Positions 8,120 to 16,356 of a stretch of 41,930 nt of DNA are shown here, one piece after another (position 1 is the first letter of the stretch; each line of letters opens with the position of its first letter). Where the stretch lies: the NCBI GenBank assembly GCA_051866595.1, contig JBJDXI010000127.1, positions 1 to 41,930 on the forward strand, read 5' to 3'. Made by a program: the position numbers and the translations under genes. The notes below the pieces were generated by a model. The model had not been told where the DNA came from. It saw only the letters and a program-made list of their open reading frames with translations, and did no database searches. Origin of the DNA: UBA7702 sp051866595. Its GTDB lineage: Bacteria > Bacillota > Dehalobacteriia > UBA7702.

Positions 8120-9760
8120 ATGGGCATAACGGATTTTCTTGCGTTGCTGGGCGGCCTGGCACTGTTTCTCTACGGTATGCAGATGATGAGCAGCGGATTG
8201 GAAGCCGCCGCAGGCAACCGCATGAGCGGTATTCTGGAAAAACTTACCGGCAATCGTTTTATGGGCGTGTTGGTGGGCGCGGGGATCACGGCGGTGATCC
8301 AATCCTCTTCCGCTACTACCGTCATGGTTGTTGGCTTTGTCAATTCCGGTATGATGAAACTTCAGCAGGCCGTATGGGTGATTATGGGGGCCAATATCGG
8401 CACCACCGTTACGGGCCAGCTCATCGCTTTGGATGTGGGCGCGATGGCGCCTCTCATCGCCTTTATCGGCGTTGCGCTGATCGTTTTTACGAAAAGACAG
8501 AACCTGCATCACTGGGGACAGATTATTTCCGGTCTCGGTATTTTGTTTATCGGTATGGAAATGATGAGCGGCGCCATGATGCCTCTTCGGGATTCTCCGG
8601 CGTTTATTGGACTGATGACAGGTTTCTCTAATCCGCTGTTCGGTATTATGGCCGGTATGATTTTTACCGCGTTGATTCAGTCCTCCTCGGCTTCGGTCGG
8701 GATTTTGCAGGCGTTGGCCATGAGCGGCCTTATCGGTCTGCCCGGCGCGGTTTACGTCCTTTTCGGGCAGAATATCGGGACCTGTATTACGGCGGTGCTG
8801 GCCTCCATCGGCGCCAACCGCAACGCCAAGCGCACCACGATTATTCATCTGATGTTCAATGTTATTGGTACGGTACTGTTTACCTTGGTCTGTTACTTTA
8901 CGCCGCTGGTTACTTGGGTCGAATCTCTCACGCCGGACAATGTGGCCTCTCAGATCGCCAATATGCATACCCTTTTCAATATCGTTACCACCTTGCTTCT
9001 GTTGCCCTTCGGTACGTATATGGCCAAAGCCGCCTGCCGGATTCTCCCCGAAACCGAGCAGGAAAAGGACAGTGGTTTCCATCTGAAATTTGTAAAGAGC
9101 TTTGACCTTTCGCCGGAAGCTTCCATCGGGACATCGGCGATTATCGCTTCGGAAGTGACCCGGGAACTGCGGCGTATGAGCGATATGGTACAGGAAAATG
9201 TTTCGGGATGCTTCGGAGCGGTGCTGGATGGTAAGACGGACCGGATGGAAGAAATTACCCTCCGGGAGGAATATATTGATTTTCTGAATAAAGAAATCCA
9301 GCAATACATTTCCCGTTCCGTTGTCTTTGAACAGAATACGCAGAACGCGGCGCTGAGTACATCACTCTTTCATATCTGCGGCAATCTGGAACGCATCGGT
9401 GACCACGCCGTGAATATTGCCGGATACGCACGCCGTCTGAAAGAGAACCGTGTGGATCTGTCGGATATGGCCAAAGGGGAAATCCGGGAAATGAGGACCC
9501 TTTGTGATGAAGCGCTGTCGGAGATGAAAAACAGTGAGAAAACGCCGGAAGAACGGTTGGCGCTGATTTCCGGATTTGAACAGAGAATGGATGATATGAC
9601 CGAACAATTCCGTGAAAATCAGATCCTCCGTATGGGGCAGGGCATTTGCTCCGGTGAGGCTTGTGTCCTCTATTCGGAACTGCTGACGGATTTTGAGCGT
9701 ATCGGCGACCATATTTTAAATATCGGTTACGATATATCCCGTTCAAATATTCGCGATTGA
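8120..9760 (+). CDS. Na/Pi cotransporter family protein with PhoU-like C-terminal domain
   Basis: A 546-residue membrane protein. Residues 1-310 hold two inverted Na/Pi-cotransporter (SLC34/NptA-like) repeats with the paired signature motifs QSSSATT (61-67) and QSSSAS (187-192), and GANIGTTVT and GQNIGTCIT. Residues about 340-546 form a helical PhoU-like domain with repeated E-x-IGDHxxNI motifs (LERIGDHAVNI and FERIGDHILNI). The family includes sodium-phosphate symporters; the PhoU-like part is thought to regulate flux and binds metal clusters in PhoU proteins. It lies 27 bases behind the P-type ATPase with a GGAAAGGAAA ribosome site, so it is likely under the same Mn riboswitch. A strong terminator follows. 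Confidence 0.93.
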   Translation: MGITDFLALLGGLALFLYGMQMMSSGLEAAAGNRMSGILEKLTGNRFMGVLVGAGITAVIQSSSATTVMVVGFVNSGMMKLQQAVWVIMGANIGTTVTGQLIALDVGAMAPLIAFIGVALIVFTKRQNLHHWGQIISGLGILFIGMEMMSGAMMPLRDSPAFIGLMTGFSNPLFGIMAGMIFTALIQSSSASVGILQALAMSGLIGLPGAVYVLFGQNIGTCITAVLASIGANRNAKRTTIIHLMFNVIGTVLFTLVCYFTPLVTWVESLTPDNVASQIANMHTLFNIVTTLLLLPFGTYMAKAACRILPETEQEKDSGFHLKFVKSFDLSPEASIGTSAIIASEVTRELRRMSDMVQENVSGCFGAVLDGKTDRMEEITLREEYIDFLNKEIQQYISRSVVFEQNTQNAALSTSLFHICGNLERIGDHAVNIAGYARRLKENRVDLSDMAKGEIREMRTLCDEALSEMKNSEKTPEERLALISGFEQRMDDMTEQFRENQILRMGQGICSGEACVLYSELLTDFERIGDHILNIGYDISRSNIRD

Positions 9761-9762
9761 AT

Positions 9763-9810
9763 AAAAAAGTACCGCTGAACGATGTGAAAACACGTTCAGC
9801 GGTACTTTTT
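9763..9810. terminator. Strong bidirectional terminator between convergent genes
   Basis: A near-perfect long stem (AAAAAGTACCGCTGAACG paired with CGTTCAGCGGTACTTTTT) encloses an 11-base loop. It serves the Na/Pi gene on the plus strand and the SLH gene on the minus strand. Confidence 0.92.
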
Positions 9811-9854
9811 ATATACGAAGAAATATGTTTTTGATATTCTTTTTGAAAAGGGAA

Positions 9855-11294
9855 TTACCAGTTTCCCTGGGAAAGACTTCCGTAAGACCATTCCGTTGAG
9901 TCATTCCCGTATGTCGTTCCGTCGGCGGCGGTGTACTGTCCTTTCACAGGATAAACGGAACCGGTGCCGGTTTTGTTCCATGTGCCGCGGAAGGAAGATC
10001 CATTGGTGAAATAGGTGGTTCCCGTTGTTTTGACGCTGTTAGTAAAGGTCCCTACAAAAAATTCTCCGTCAGCGGTAATGGATCGGCCGGCACCGTTCAT
10101 CATTCCGTTGTTCCACTGCCCGAAAAAGAGATCCCCCGCCGCCGTTGTGTAGCTGCCGTAAGACATTTGTCCGCTAACGAGCGTTCCGTAAAATCCGTAG
10201 TTACTGCCGCCCAGATAGATTTTGCCGTTCACGTCAGCGGCACTGTCCGCGGAGCCGTAAAAATTGCAGCCTCCCCGAAGGAGCGGGTTTTTACTTCCGC
10301 TAATATAAATACAGGCTTTTCCGTCCTCATTTTGTAGAACGGCGGCCAATCCCGCCGCGGACAGGATTTCCTGTAAGGATACAAAAGTAGTGTCGTTTTC
10401 TTTATAGGGCGCGACGGAAAACGTATATTTTGTTCCGTTGGCATAGTAATCGGTACGATTGATCCAAAGCTCAATGTCACGGTTCAGGTTATCGGCGGCA
10501 ATCAGCTCGGGAAGGGCAAAGTAGGAAACGCGGTAACCGGCGCTTTCCAGAAAAGCGCGGAGACTGATCATAAGTACTCCGTCTTTTTTCGTGGTGGGAA
10601 TATTCTCTGCTTTGAGCTGCTGATTGAAATATACATTGGCGTAAGAGAAGCTGCTGTTCCAGTCGCTGCGGTAATAAGTTAAATATTTGCTGATCATTAC
10701 GGTTGTTTCCGCCCGGGTTGCGCCGGAGAGGGGATCGAAAATGCCGTCACCCCGGCCGTTGATAATAGCGGAGCGCTGTATGGCACGGACGGCTTCTTTG
10801 GCCCAGTCTGCGATCAGGTCGTTATCCCGGAAAGTGATTTCCGGCTGAATGGTCTGGATGGTTTTTTGGTGATACTGGGTGATATAGCGATACAGCAGCG
10901 ACGCCATTTCCTGACGGGAAATCGTCTGATCCGGACGGAAGGTGTTGTCTTCATAACCATTGATCACATGATGTTCTCTTCCCCAGAGGATATATTTTCT
11001 TGCCCAGTGATCTTTCTTAACATCGCTGAATTCCGCGGCGCCGGAAGTTTCCGTGATGGTTTCGCCGCTTTCCTGGGCCAGAATCGTAACGAATTCCGCT
11101 CGGGTAATTGCATTGTCCGGCTGGAAAGTTCCGTCAAGATAACCGTGAATCAAATTGGCATCCGCCGTCAGACAAATATAGTCTTCCGCCCAATGACCCT
11201 GGGTGTCGGAGAAAGAAACGGCGGCGTCGGCGACGGAGGGAACCGTTGTCCATATCAACAGCATAAACAGAAAGAGAATGAAAAGTCTTTTCAT
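9855..11294 (-). CDS. SLH-domain surface protein with copper-amine-oxidase-like domain and MORN repeats
   Basis: A 479-residue exported protein. A signal peptide (MKRLFILFLFMLLIWTT, cleaved near VADAA) leads to three S-layer homology repeats (about 27-200) with motifs such as GHWAEDYI, DGTFQPDNAITRAEF and DNTFRPDQTISRQEM. These normally anchor proteins to pyruvylated secondary cell-wall polymers. Then comes a region of about 100 residues that resembles the copper amine oxidase N-terminal-like domain (FLESAGYRV, TTFVSLQEILSAAG). The C-terminal 140 residues contain MORN-like Gly/Tyr/Trp repeats (FFGQWNNGMMNGAG, FFVGTFTNS, SFRGTWNKTG). No enzyme motif is seen. It ends in a terminator shared with the Na/Pi gene. 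A structural or cell-wall role is inferred. Confidence 0.88.
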   Translation of the reverse strand: MKRLFILFLFMLLIWTTVPSVADAAVSFSDTQGHWAEDYICLTADANLIHGYLDGTFQPDNAITRAEFVTILAQESGETITETSGAAEFSDVKKDHWARKYILWGREHHVINGYEDNTFRPDQTISRQEMASLLYRYITQYHQKTIQTIQPEITFRDNDLIADWAKEAVRAIQRSAIINGRGDGIFDPLSGATRAETTVMISKYLTYYRSDWNSSFSYANVYFNQQLKAENIPTTKKDGVLMISLRAFLESAGYRVSYFALPELIAADNLNRDIELWINRTDYYANGTKYTFSVAPYKENDTTFVSLQEILSAAGLAAVLQNEDGKACIYISGSKNPLLRGGCNFYGSADSAADVNGKIYLGGSNYGFYGTLVSGQMSYGSYTTAAGDLFFGQWNNGMMNGAGRSITADGEFFVGTFTNSVKTTGTTYFTNGSSFRGTWNKTGTGSVYPVKGQYTAADGTTYGNDSTEWSYGSLSQGNW

Positions 11295-11354
11295 AACTAT
11301 AAGATCTCCTGTAAGTAAAAGTACGCTGAATTGTCATCATATTCCTATATTGTT

Positions 11355-11383
11355 ATTATAGCATAATTTTTCTGAAATGGAAA
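11355..11383 (-). promoter_or_regulatory. Extended -10 sigma-A promoter of the SLH gene
   Basis: On the minus strand TTTCCA (11378-11383), a 17-base spacer ending in TGC, and TATAAT (11355-11360) form an extended -10 promoter about 60 bases upstream of the ATG. Confidence 0.6.
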
Positions 11384-11483
11384 TAAAAAAGGAATGATGA
11401 ATCTGAATATGATAAAGTGCGCGTTTGCGGCCAATGTCCGGCTTTTCTGCGCTATGATGAATGGATGGAAATATTTTATAGGA

Positions 11484-11516
11484 AAAAGGAATCTCCCGAA
11501 AAGAGAGATTCCTTTT
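11484..11516 (-). terminator. Intrinsic terminator of the penicillin-binding protein gene
   Basis: AAAAGGAATCTC (11484-11495) and GAGATTCCTTTT (11505-11516) form a perfect 12-bp stem. On the minus strand it is followed by a T run and lies about 40 bases past the stop codon. Confidence 0.88.
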
Positions 11517-11553
11517 ATAAATTTTATTTGCATACCGCAAAGGTTGTTTTGTG

Positions 11554-13908
11554 TCAGGCCGCATAGCGAAAACGGGTATCATTGATGAAAGCTATGGAGC
11601 GGAACACAGCATTGGCTCCGGCGTCACCGCCGGCATCACCGCCGTTACCGCTGTTATCTTCACCGCTGTTACCGCCGCCGGCATCACCGCCGGTGTTGCC
11701 ACCGTTATTGCCGCCGGTGTTGCCACCGTTATTGCCGTCGTTATTTCCGCCGGTGTTGCCTCCGGTATTGTCACCGTTATTGCCGCCGGTGTTTTCATTT
11801 CCTTCCTGTTCGTTTTCTTCGCCTTCGTCTTCTTCCTCTTCTTCGGCTTCATTACTACCGCCGACATAGTCGGAAATGGAGTAACTGTAATCGGAGGGTT
11901 TTTTGAACGTTTCGTTCGTGATTACACCGGCTTTATAAGCTTCGGATACGACCATGCGCCAGATGACGGTAGGATACTGGCCGCCGTAAACGTTGGCCAT
12001 ATATTGGGCGCTGCCGTCCTCACTGACATCGTTATCGTAACCCATCCAGACCATACCGACGATCTGAGGGGTATACCCCGCGAACCACGCGTCTTTGGTG
12101 CCGTATTTGCCGCGGAAAATGCTGGTATCGGGAAGCTGTGTCGTACCGGTTTTGCCGCATACATAGAGGCCGCCGATATTGGCCCGGGTACCGGTACCGC
12201 TGGAAACAACGCCGTGGAGCATGGTGCTGATGGAGTAGGCCGTGGATTCTTTCATGACCTGTTCAAATTCGGCTTCATGTTCGTATACGGGTTTATCTCC
12301 TTCGGAAGCGTAACGGCTTTCGATCTTACGGATGGATGTGAGATCGGTTTTATAACCGCCGCTGGCGAAGCAGGAATAAGCGGTTGCCATATTCAGCGGG
12401 GATACACCGTAGGTGAGACCGCCCAGGGCTAAAGCGGGGTTATCATCTTCTTCCACCAGCGGAAGTCCCAGTTTTTTCGCGAATTCCCAGCCGGTGGTGG
12501 TGCCGATTTCCTGGAGCATCCGAACGGCGCAGGTATTGATGGAATATTTAATGGCGACACTCATGGAAACTTCACCTCGGTACCCGCCGCCGGCGTTTTT
12601 CGGTTTGTAGGAACCGGTAAGGGGAGCGTCCAAAATGGTGTAGTTGGGCGAATATCCTTTATCCAGCGCGGGACCGTAAGAAGCGATGGGTTTGATGGTG
12701 GAACCAGGCTGGCGTTTCATATCTGTCGCCCGGTTGTAGCCGAACCGGGTATCATACTCCCGGCCGCCGGCCATACCGTAGATTTCACCGGTTTTGGGAT
12801 CGGTAAAGATGGCGGCGCTTTCCAGCTGATCATCACCGTATCCTTTGGGGAAGGTGTAATTTCCGTTGAGATAAATGTCATCCAGTTTGTTCTGAATGGT
12901 GGGATTCATTGTGGTGTGAATACGGAAGCCTCCGGTGTAAACGGAACCGGTACTGTAACCCAGTTCCACCAGGATATTATCGGCTTCCTTGATGGCGTAA
13001 TCGATAAAGTAGGAATAACCTTCGGTGCTTTCCTGTGTCGGCCGCATATTCAGTACGATTTCCTCGGCTTTGGCCGCGTTGGCTTCTTCCTCGGTAATCG
13101 CGCCGTTTTTCACCATGTTATTCAGAACCTGATTTCTTACTTTTACGGCCTTATCCATATCGGTGGCCGGGGAATAAGCGTTGGGAGAGGGGAGCATCCC
13201 CACGAGAGTCGCCGCTTCACTCAGTGTCAGCTGAGTCACGTCTTTGCTGAAATAGTACTGGGCCGCGGAACCGATTCCGTAAATATTGCCGCCCATGAAA
13301 ACTTCGTTCAGATAGAAGGTGAGAATTTCATCTTTGGTGTACATCTTTTCCAGCTGGAGGGAAACGATGGCTTCTTTGATTTTACGGTCGATGGTTTTAT
13401 CCTGAGAGTTCAGCACGGCGTTTCTTGCCAGCTGCATCGTAATGGTGGAACCACCCTGAGCCGCGCCGCCGTGACGAATATCCGCGACGAGAGCGCCGAT
13501 GATACGGATAAAGTCGATGCCGTTATGTTCGTAAAAACGGGTATCTTCCGAAGCGATGACCGCCGGAATGATGTAAGATTGTTCATAATCGCTGAAGGAT
13601 ACGACATCGCGGAATTCCGAACCGCTGACTTCTACGAGGAGATTTCCCTCACTGTCGTAAATTTCGGATTTGGATGCCTGAGAAATGCCATGTTCCTCCA
13701 GATCCGCCAAAGCGCCTTGAATATCTTCGTAGTTTGATTTAATCAGAATACAACTATATACCCCTACGGCAATAAGGCAAAGCAGAATGATAAGAACGAG
13801 AATCAAAACAATCCGTTTCGCCATGGAATGCTTTTTCTTTTTATGTTTTTTCTTTTTTCTTTTTTTATCGGAGGGCGAATCCGAAAAGGAATATTTGCTT
13901 TTAGACAT
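11554..13908 (-). CDS. Class A penicillin-binding protein 1A (bifunctional transglycosylase/transpeptidase)
   Basis: A 784-residue protein that polymerises and crosslinks peptidoglycan at the outer face of the membrane. A very basic cytoplasmic start (KKRKKKKHKKKKHS) precedes one membrane helix (about 30-52). The GT51 domain has the catalytic EDTRFYEHNGID (Glu about 118) and the GGSTITMQLARN motif. The transpeptidase domain has SxxK in PGSTIKP (about 401-406), SxN in SINTC (about 455) and KTGTTQ (about 584). After residue 690 an acidic linker (EAEEEEEDEGEENEQ) leads into a Gly/Asn/Thr repeat tail that ends in a short non-repetitive peptide. The start follows AGGAGG. Its function corresponds to ponA/pbpF-type enzymes; the exact orthologue is not resolved. 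Confidence 0.95.
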   Translation of the reverse strand: MSKSKYSFSDSPSDKKRKKKKHKKKKHSMAKRIVLILVLIILLCLIAVGVYSCILIKSNYEDIQGALADLEEHGISQASKSEIYDSEGNLLVEVSGSEFRDVVSFSDYEQSYIIPAVIASEDTRFYEHNGIDFIRIIGALVADIRHGGAAQGGSTITMQLARNAVLNSQDKTIDRKIKEAIVSLQLEKMYTKDEILTFYLNEVFMGGNIYGIGSAAQYYFSKDVTQLTLSEAATLVGMLPSPNAYSPATDMDKAVKVRNQVLNNMVKNGAITEEEANAAKAEEIVLNMRPTQESTEGYSYFIDYAIKEADNILVELGYSTGSVYTGGFRIHTTMNPTIQNKLDDIYLNGNYTFPKGYGDDQLESAAIFTDPKTGEIYGMAGGREYDTRFGYNRATDMKRQPGSTIKPIASYGPALDKGYSPNYTILDAPLTGSYKPKNAGGGYRGEVSMSVAIKYSINTCAVRMLQEIGTTTGWEFAKKLGLPLVEEDDNPALALGGLTYGVSPLNMATAYSCFASGGYKTDLTSIRKIESRYASEGDKPVYEHEAEFEQVMKESTAYSISTMLHGVVSSGTGTRANIGGLYVCGKTGTTQLPDTSIFRGKYGTKDAWFAGYTPQIVGMVWMGYDNDVSEDGSAQYMANVYGGQYPTVIWRMVVSEAYKAGVITNETFKKPSDYSYSISDYVGGSNEAEEEEEDEGEENEQEGNENTGGNNGDNTGGNTGGNNDGNNGGNTGGNNGGNTGGDAGGGNSGEDNSGNGGDAGGDAGANAVFRSIAFINDTRFRYAA
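11615..11805 (-). repeat. Degenerate tandem repeats coding for the Gly/Asn-rich tail of PBP1A
   Basis: Short units of the type GTTGCC(A/G)CCGTTATTGCCGCC recur with small changes, encoding NTGGNNGG-like blocks at about residues 701-764. They lie entirely inside the penicillin-binding protein gene. The copy number is likely to vary between strains through slippage. Confidence 0.8.
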
Positions 13909-13938
13909 TTCCTTCCTCCTATTGATAATGATGGGAAT

Positions 13939-13947
13939 ATTATATCA
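13939..13947 (-). promoter_or_regulatory. Extended -10 element of the PBP1A gene
   Basis: The minus strand reads TGATATAAT about 30 bases ahead of the start codon. No good -35 box is seen at the matching distance, which fits an extended -10 promoter. Confidence 0.45.
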
Positions 13948-14114
13948 CATATCGTGGAATTTGGATAGTAGAACCTTGTAAATTTTTATATTTTATGATA
14001 GGATATTATAAATCATTTCAAAATCTTTTTGGTGAAAGTTTACGTCATTTGTGTGAACATTTGCGTAATGTTTGACTGATAAGATCCAGAACACTGAAGA
14101 TTAAGGAGAAACGT

Positions 14115-14534
14115 ATGAAAATCGCGGTGATCGACGGTCAGGGCGGCGGAATCGGAAAGCATATTATGGAAAAACTCCGAGCGAAACTGCCGGAAGATAC
14201 GGAGCTGATCGCTTTGGGCACCAACGCGCTGGCCACGGCGCAGATGATGAAGGCCGGAGCCAGTGAGGGAGCCACCGGGGAAAACGCGATTTGCTACATG
14301 GCGCAGAGGGTGGACTGCATTACCGGGACGGTTTCTGTTTTAACGGCCAACGGTATGCTGGGTGAGATTTCTCCCGCCATCGCGGAAGCGGTGGGCAGTT
14401 CGCCGGCAAAAAAGTATCTTCTGCCGCTGAATAAGAACGATATTAAGATCATCGGTGTTTTGAAGGAACCATTGCCCCATCTTATTGAGGAGCTTGCGGA
14501 TACCATCGGAAAGGAATGGTTTGAAAATGTGTGA
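14115..14534 (+). CDS. DUF3842 family protein
   Basis: A 139-residue protein matching the DUF3842 pattern: an N-terminal Rossmann-like strand and glycine loop (MKIAVIDGQGGGIGKHI), then ELIALGTNALATAQMMKAGA and GENAICYMAQ. The glycine-rich loop suggests nucleotide or cofactor binding, but no activity is established for the family. The start follows AAGGAG by seven bases. Its stop overlaps the start of the CooT-like gene by eight bases, and nadE and yebC follow, so it is the first gene of a four-gene unit. In other anaerobes DUF3842 often sits next to CooT, which points to a shared metal-related role. Confidence 0.88.
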   Translation: MKIAVIDGQGGGIGKHIMEKLRAKLPEDTELIALGTNALATAQMMKAGASEGATGENAICYMAQRVDCITGTVSVLTANGMLGEISPAIAEAVGSSPAKKYLLPLNKNDIKIIGVLKEPLPHLIEELADTIGKEWFENV

Positions 14535-14721
14535 AGCCAACGTTTATATCCGTAATAAAGGTGAAAAAGAATATGAATTATTGTTGGAAGCGGTGGATAA
14601 ATTAACACCCGGTGACGGTGAGATTGTGGTTGAAAGCATTTTCGGTGAACGAAAGATTGTCAAGGCCAGAATTGAAGAATTGCTGCTTCTGGATCATCGT
14701 ATCCATTTGGAAAGGATCTGA
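14527..14721 (+). CDS. CooT-family nickel-binding protein
   Basis: A 64-residue protein starting at the ATG at 14527, where MCEANVYI begins; the longer frame from 14485 is rejected because the family begins at MC. Cys2 matches the nickel-binding residue known from CooT of Rhodospirillum rubrum. The rest fits the short all-beta CooT fold, including GDGEIVVESIFGERKIVKARIEELLLLDHRIHLE. CooT helps deliver nickel to carbon monoxide dehydrogenase, but many homologues occur away from cooS, as here. Translation is probably coupled to the DUF3842 gene through the AATGTGTGA overlap. nadE starts five bases after its stop. Confidence 0.87.
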   Translation: MCEANVYIRNKGEKEYELLLEAVDKLTPGDGEIVVESIFGERKIVKARIEELLLLDHRIHLERI

Positions 14722-14726
14722 AACCC

Positions 14727-15467
14727 ATGAAAGAAATTGCGGAGGAAATCATTTCCTGGCTCAGAGAAAAGCGGGAACAATCCGGAACGTCCGGTTTTGT
14801 TCTCGGTCTTTCCGGCGGTATTGATTCTTCGGTGGCGGCGGGGTTGATTACGAAAGCCTGTCCCGGTCATTGCCTCGGCGTGATCATGCCGGCGGGGAAT
14901 TGTGAATCCGACAAAGAGGACGCCGTGAAAGCGGCGGAGGCTTTTGGTTTGCCTTATATTGAAATTCCTTTGGGAACATACAGGGAAAACCTGTTTTCCG
15001 ACGTGAAAAACGCCCTTAAAGCGCAGAACGCCGTCATCGGTGATGAACGGATGACCAAAGGCAACATCGGCGCGCGTCTCAGGATGACAACCCTTTACGG
15101 CGTGGGCAACAGTCTGAATTATCTTGTTGTCGGCACCGATAACGCCGCCGAGACGTATACGGGGTATTTCACCAAATACGGTGACGGCGGGGTGGATCTT
15201 CTGCCTTTGGCCCATCTGACCAAAGGGGAAGTTTATGATTTAGGCCGTTATCTCGGTGTTCCGGAAAGCGTTCTGACCAAACCGCCAAGCGCCGGTTTTT
15301 TCGCGGAGCAGACCGATGAGGGTGAAATGGGCGTTTCTTACGATACCATCGACGCCTTCCTGCGGGGTGAGAAAATTTCGGATCACGATAAAGAGATCAT
15401 CTGCCGTCTGCACCGCGTTTCCGAACACAAACGTCATTTGCCGCCGGGCGTAAAATCGGCGGAATAA
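14727..15467 (+). CDS. nadE: NH3-dependent NAD+ synthetase
   Basis: A 246-residue protein that adenylates deamido-NAD+ and aminates it to NAD+, the last step of NAD synthesis. The ATP pyrophosphatase P-loop SGGIDSS is at 29-35. The deamido-NAD-binding region (RLRMTTLYGVGNSLNYLVVGTDNAAETYTGYFTKYGDGG) and the substrate segment KPPSAGFFAEQTDEGEMGVSYD are intact. It lacks the N-terminal glutaminase domain, so it uses free ammonia. It is cotranscribed with cooT and yebC. Length and start (GGAAAGG upstream) are normal. Confidence 0.96.
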   Translation: MKEIAEEIISWLREKREQSGTSGFVLGLSGGIDSSVAAGLITKACPGHCLGVIMPAGNCESDKEDAVKAAEAFGLPYIEIPLGTYRENLFSDVKNALKAQNAVIGDERMTKGNIGARLRMTTLYGVGNSLNYLVVGTDNAAETYTGYFTKYGDGGVDLLPLAHLTKGEVYDLGRYLGVPESVLTKPPSAGFFAEQTDEGEMGVSYDTIDAFLRGEKISDHDKEIICRLHRVSEHKRHLPPGVKSAE

Positions 15468-15498
15468 AATTTTAATAATCAGTTAGAGGAGAATCCAA

Positions 15499-16245
15499 AT
15501 GTCAGGACATTCGAAATGGGCCAATATTAAAAGAAGAAAAGGCGCTGTAGACGCCGAAAGAGCCAAAGCGTTCACAAAAATTTCCAGAGAGATCATCGTT
15601 GCCGTTCAGCAGGGCGGCCCCGATCCCGACGGCAATTTCCGTCTGAAACTCATGATTCAGAAGGCCAAAGCGGCCAATATGCCCAACGATAACATCAACC
15701 GCTGCATCCAGAAAGCCGCCGGTAATACCGAAGAAAGCAAAATGGATGAAATCGTATACGAAGGTTACGGCCCCGCCGGTACCGCGATTCTGCTGGAAAT
15801 TATGACCGATAACCGCAACCGTACCGCCAGTGAAATCCGCTATCTCTTCTCCCGCAACGGCGGGAACCTCGGTGAAACCGGCTGTGTTGCCTGGATGTTT
15901 GACCGCATCGGCCGCATCGTGATTCCCATGGAAGGCAAAGATGAAGACGATGTGATGATGACGGCGCTGGACGCCGGTGCTGAGGACGTATCCTTTGAGG
16001 ACGGCAACTGCGAAGTGGTAACGTTGCCGGAAAATCTTGAGGAAGTCCGCGTTGCTTTGAGTGAAGCCGGTCTGGAAATGACCGATGTGGAAGTGACCCG
16101 TGTTCCCAAAAACACCGTGGCTATTGAAGATGTGGAACAGGCACGTCAGGTCTTGAAATTATATGACGCGCTGGACGAATACGATGATGTTCAGAATGCG
16201 TACAGTAATTTTGAGATCAGTGATGAAATTTTGGAACAACTATAA
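15499..16245 (+). CDS. yebC: YebC/PmpR family translational/transcriptional regulator
   Basis: A 248-residue protein with the full YebC signature: MSGHSKWANIKRRKGAVDAERAKAFTK at the start (given here in part), KAKAANMPNDNI, and the acidic central and C-terminal domains ending FEISDEILEQL. Family members bind DNA in some bacteria, and members of the group have also been linked to relief of ribosome stalling. The gene follows nadE after 31 bases with TTAGAGGAG as ribosome site. There is no terminator immediately after its stop; the next promoter begins eight bases later and the first hairpin is at 16310. Confidence 0.96.
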   Translation: MSGHSKWANIKRRKGAVDAERAKAFTKISREIIVAVQQGGPDPDGNFRLKLMIQKAKAANMPNDNINRCIQKAAGNTEESKMDEIVYEGYGPAGTAILLEIMTDNRNRTASEIRYLFSRNGGNLGETGCVAWMFDRIGRIVIPMEGKDEDDVMMTALDAGAEDVSFEDGNCEVVTLPENLEEVRVALSEAGLEMTDVEVTRVPKNTVAIEDVEQARQVLKLYDALDEYDDVQNAYSNFEISDEILEQL

Positions 16246-16252
16246 TCGGATA

Positions 16253-16281
16253 TTGACAGAATATTGTTCTTATAGTATAAT
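16253..16281 (+). promoter_or_regulatory. Perfect sigma-A promoter ahead of the glutamate synthase genes
   Basis: TTGACA (16253-16258) and TATAAT (16276-16281) are both exact consensus hexamers with a 17-base spacer. The transcript should start near 16288, and so runs straight into the hairpin at 16310-16353. Confidence 0.92.
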
Positions 16282-16309
16282 AACAAAAATTAAATTTTAA
16301 GCAAAAGGC

Positions 16310-16356
16310 AAATGCCTGTAAATCAATGGCGATTTATTGATTTACGGGCATTTTTT
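16310..16356 (+). terminator. Strong terminator-like hairpin in the gltB leader
   Basis: An 18-bp stem (16310-16327 with 16336-16353, one G-U pair) around an eight-base loop is followed by a T run. It terminates read-through from yebC. Because it also lies about 20 bases downstream of a perfect promoter, it is either an attenuator for the glutamate synthase operon or the 3' end of a short RNA of about 70 nt. Confidence 0.85.

Noticed and set aside
7940..9304. 454-codon open frame on the minus strand opposite the Na/Pi transporter gene
   Set aside because: It is rich in His, Arg, Asn and Gln, as antisense frames of membrane protein genes are. The sense strand codes a clear transporter with the QSSSATT motifs.
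11551..12432. 293-codon plus-strand frame with Ala/Val/Thr repeats
   Set aside because: The repeats are the antisense of the Gly/Asn-coding repeats in the penicillin-binding protein gene. No start signal is present.
14041..14075. Inverted TTACG ... CGTAA near the DUF3842 start
   Set aside because: Five-base arms 19 bases apart occur often by chance, and no known operator matches.
13976..14085. Possible plus-strand promoters before DUF3842 (TTGTAA-17-TAGGAT; also TAAGAT near 14080)
   Set aside because: Matches are weak and ambiguous, and several competing pairs exist in this AT-rich stretch. A promoter must be here, but I cannot fix it.
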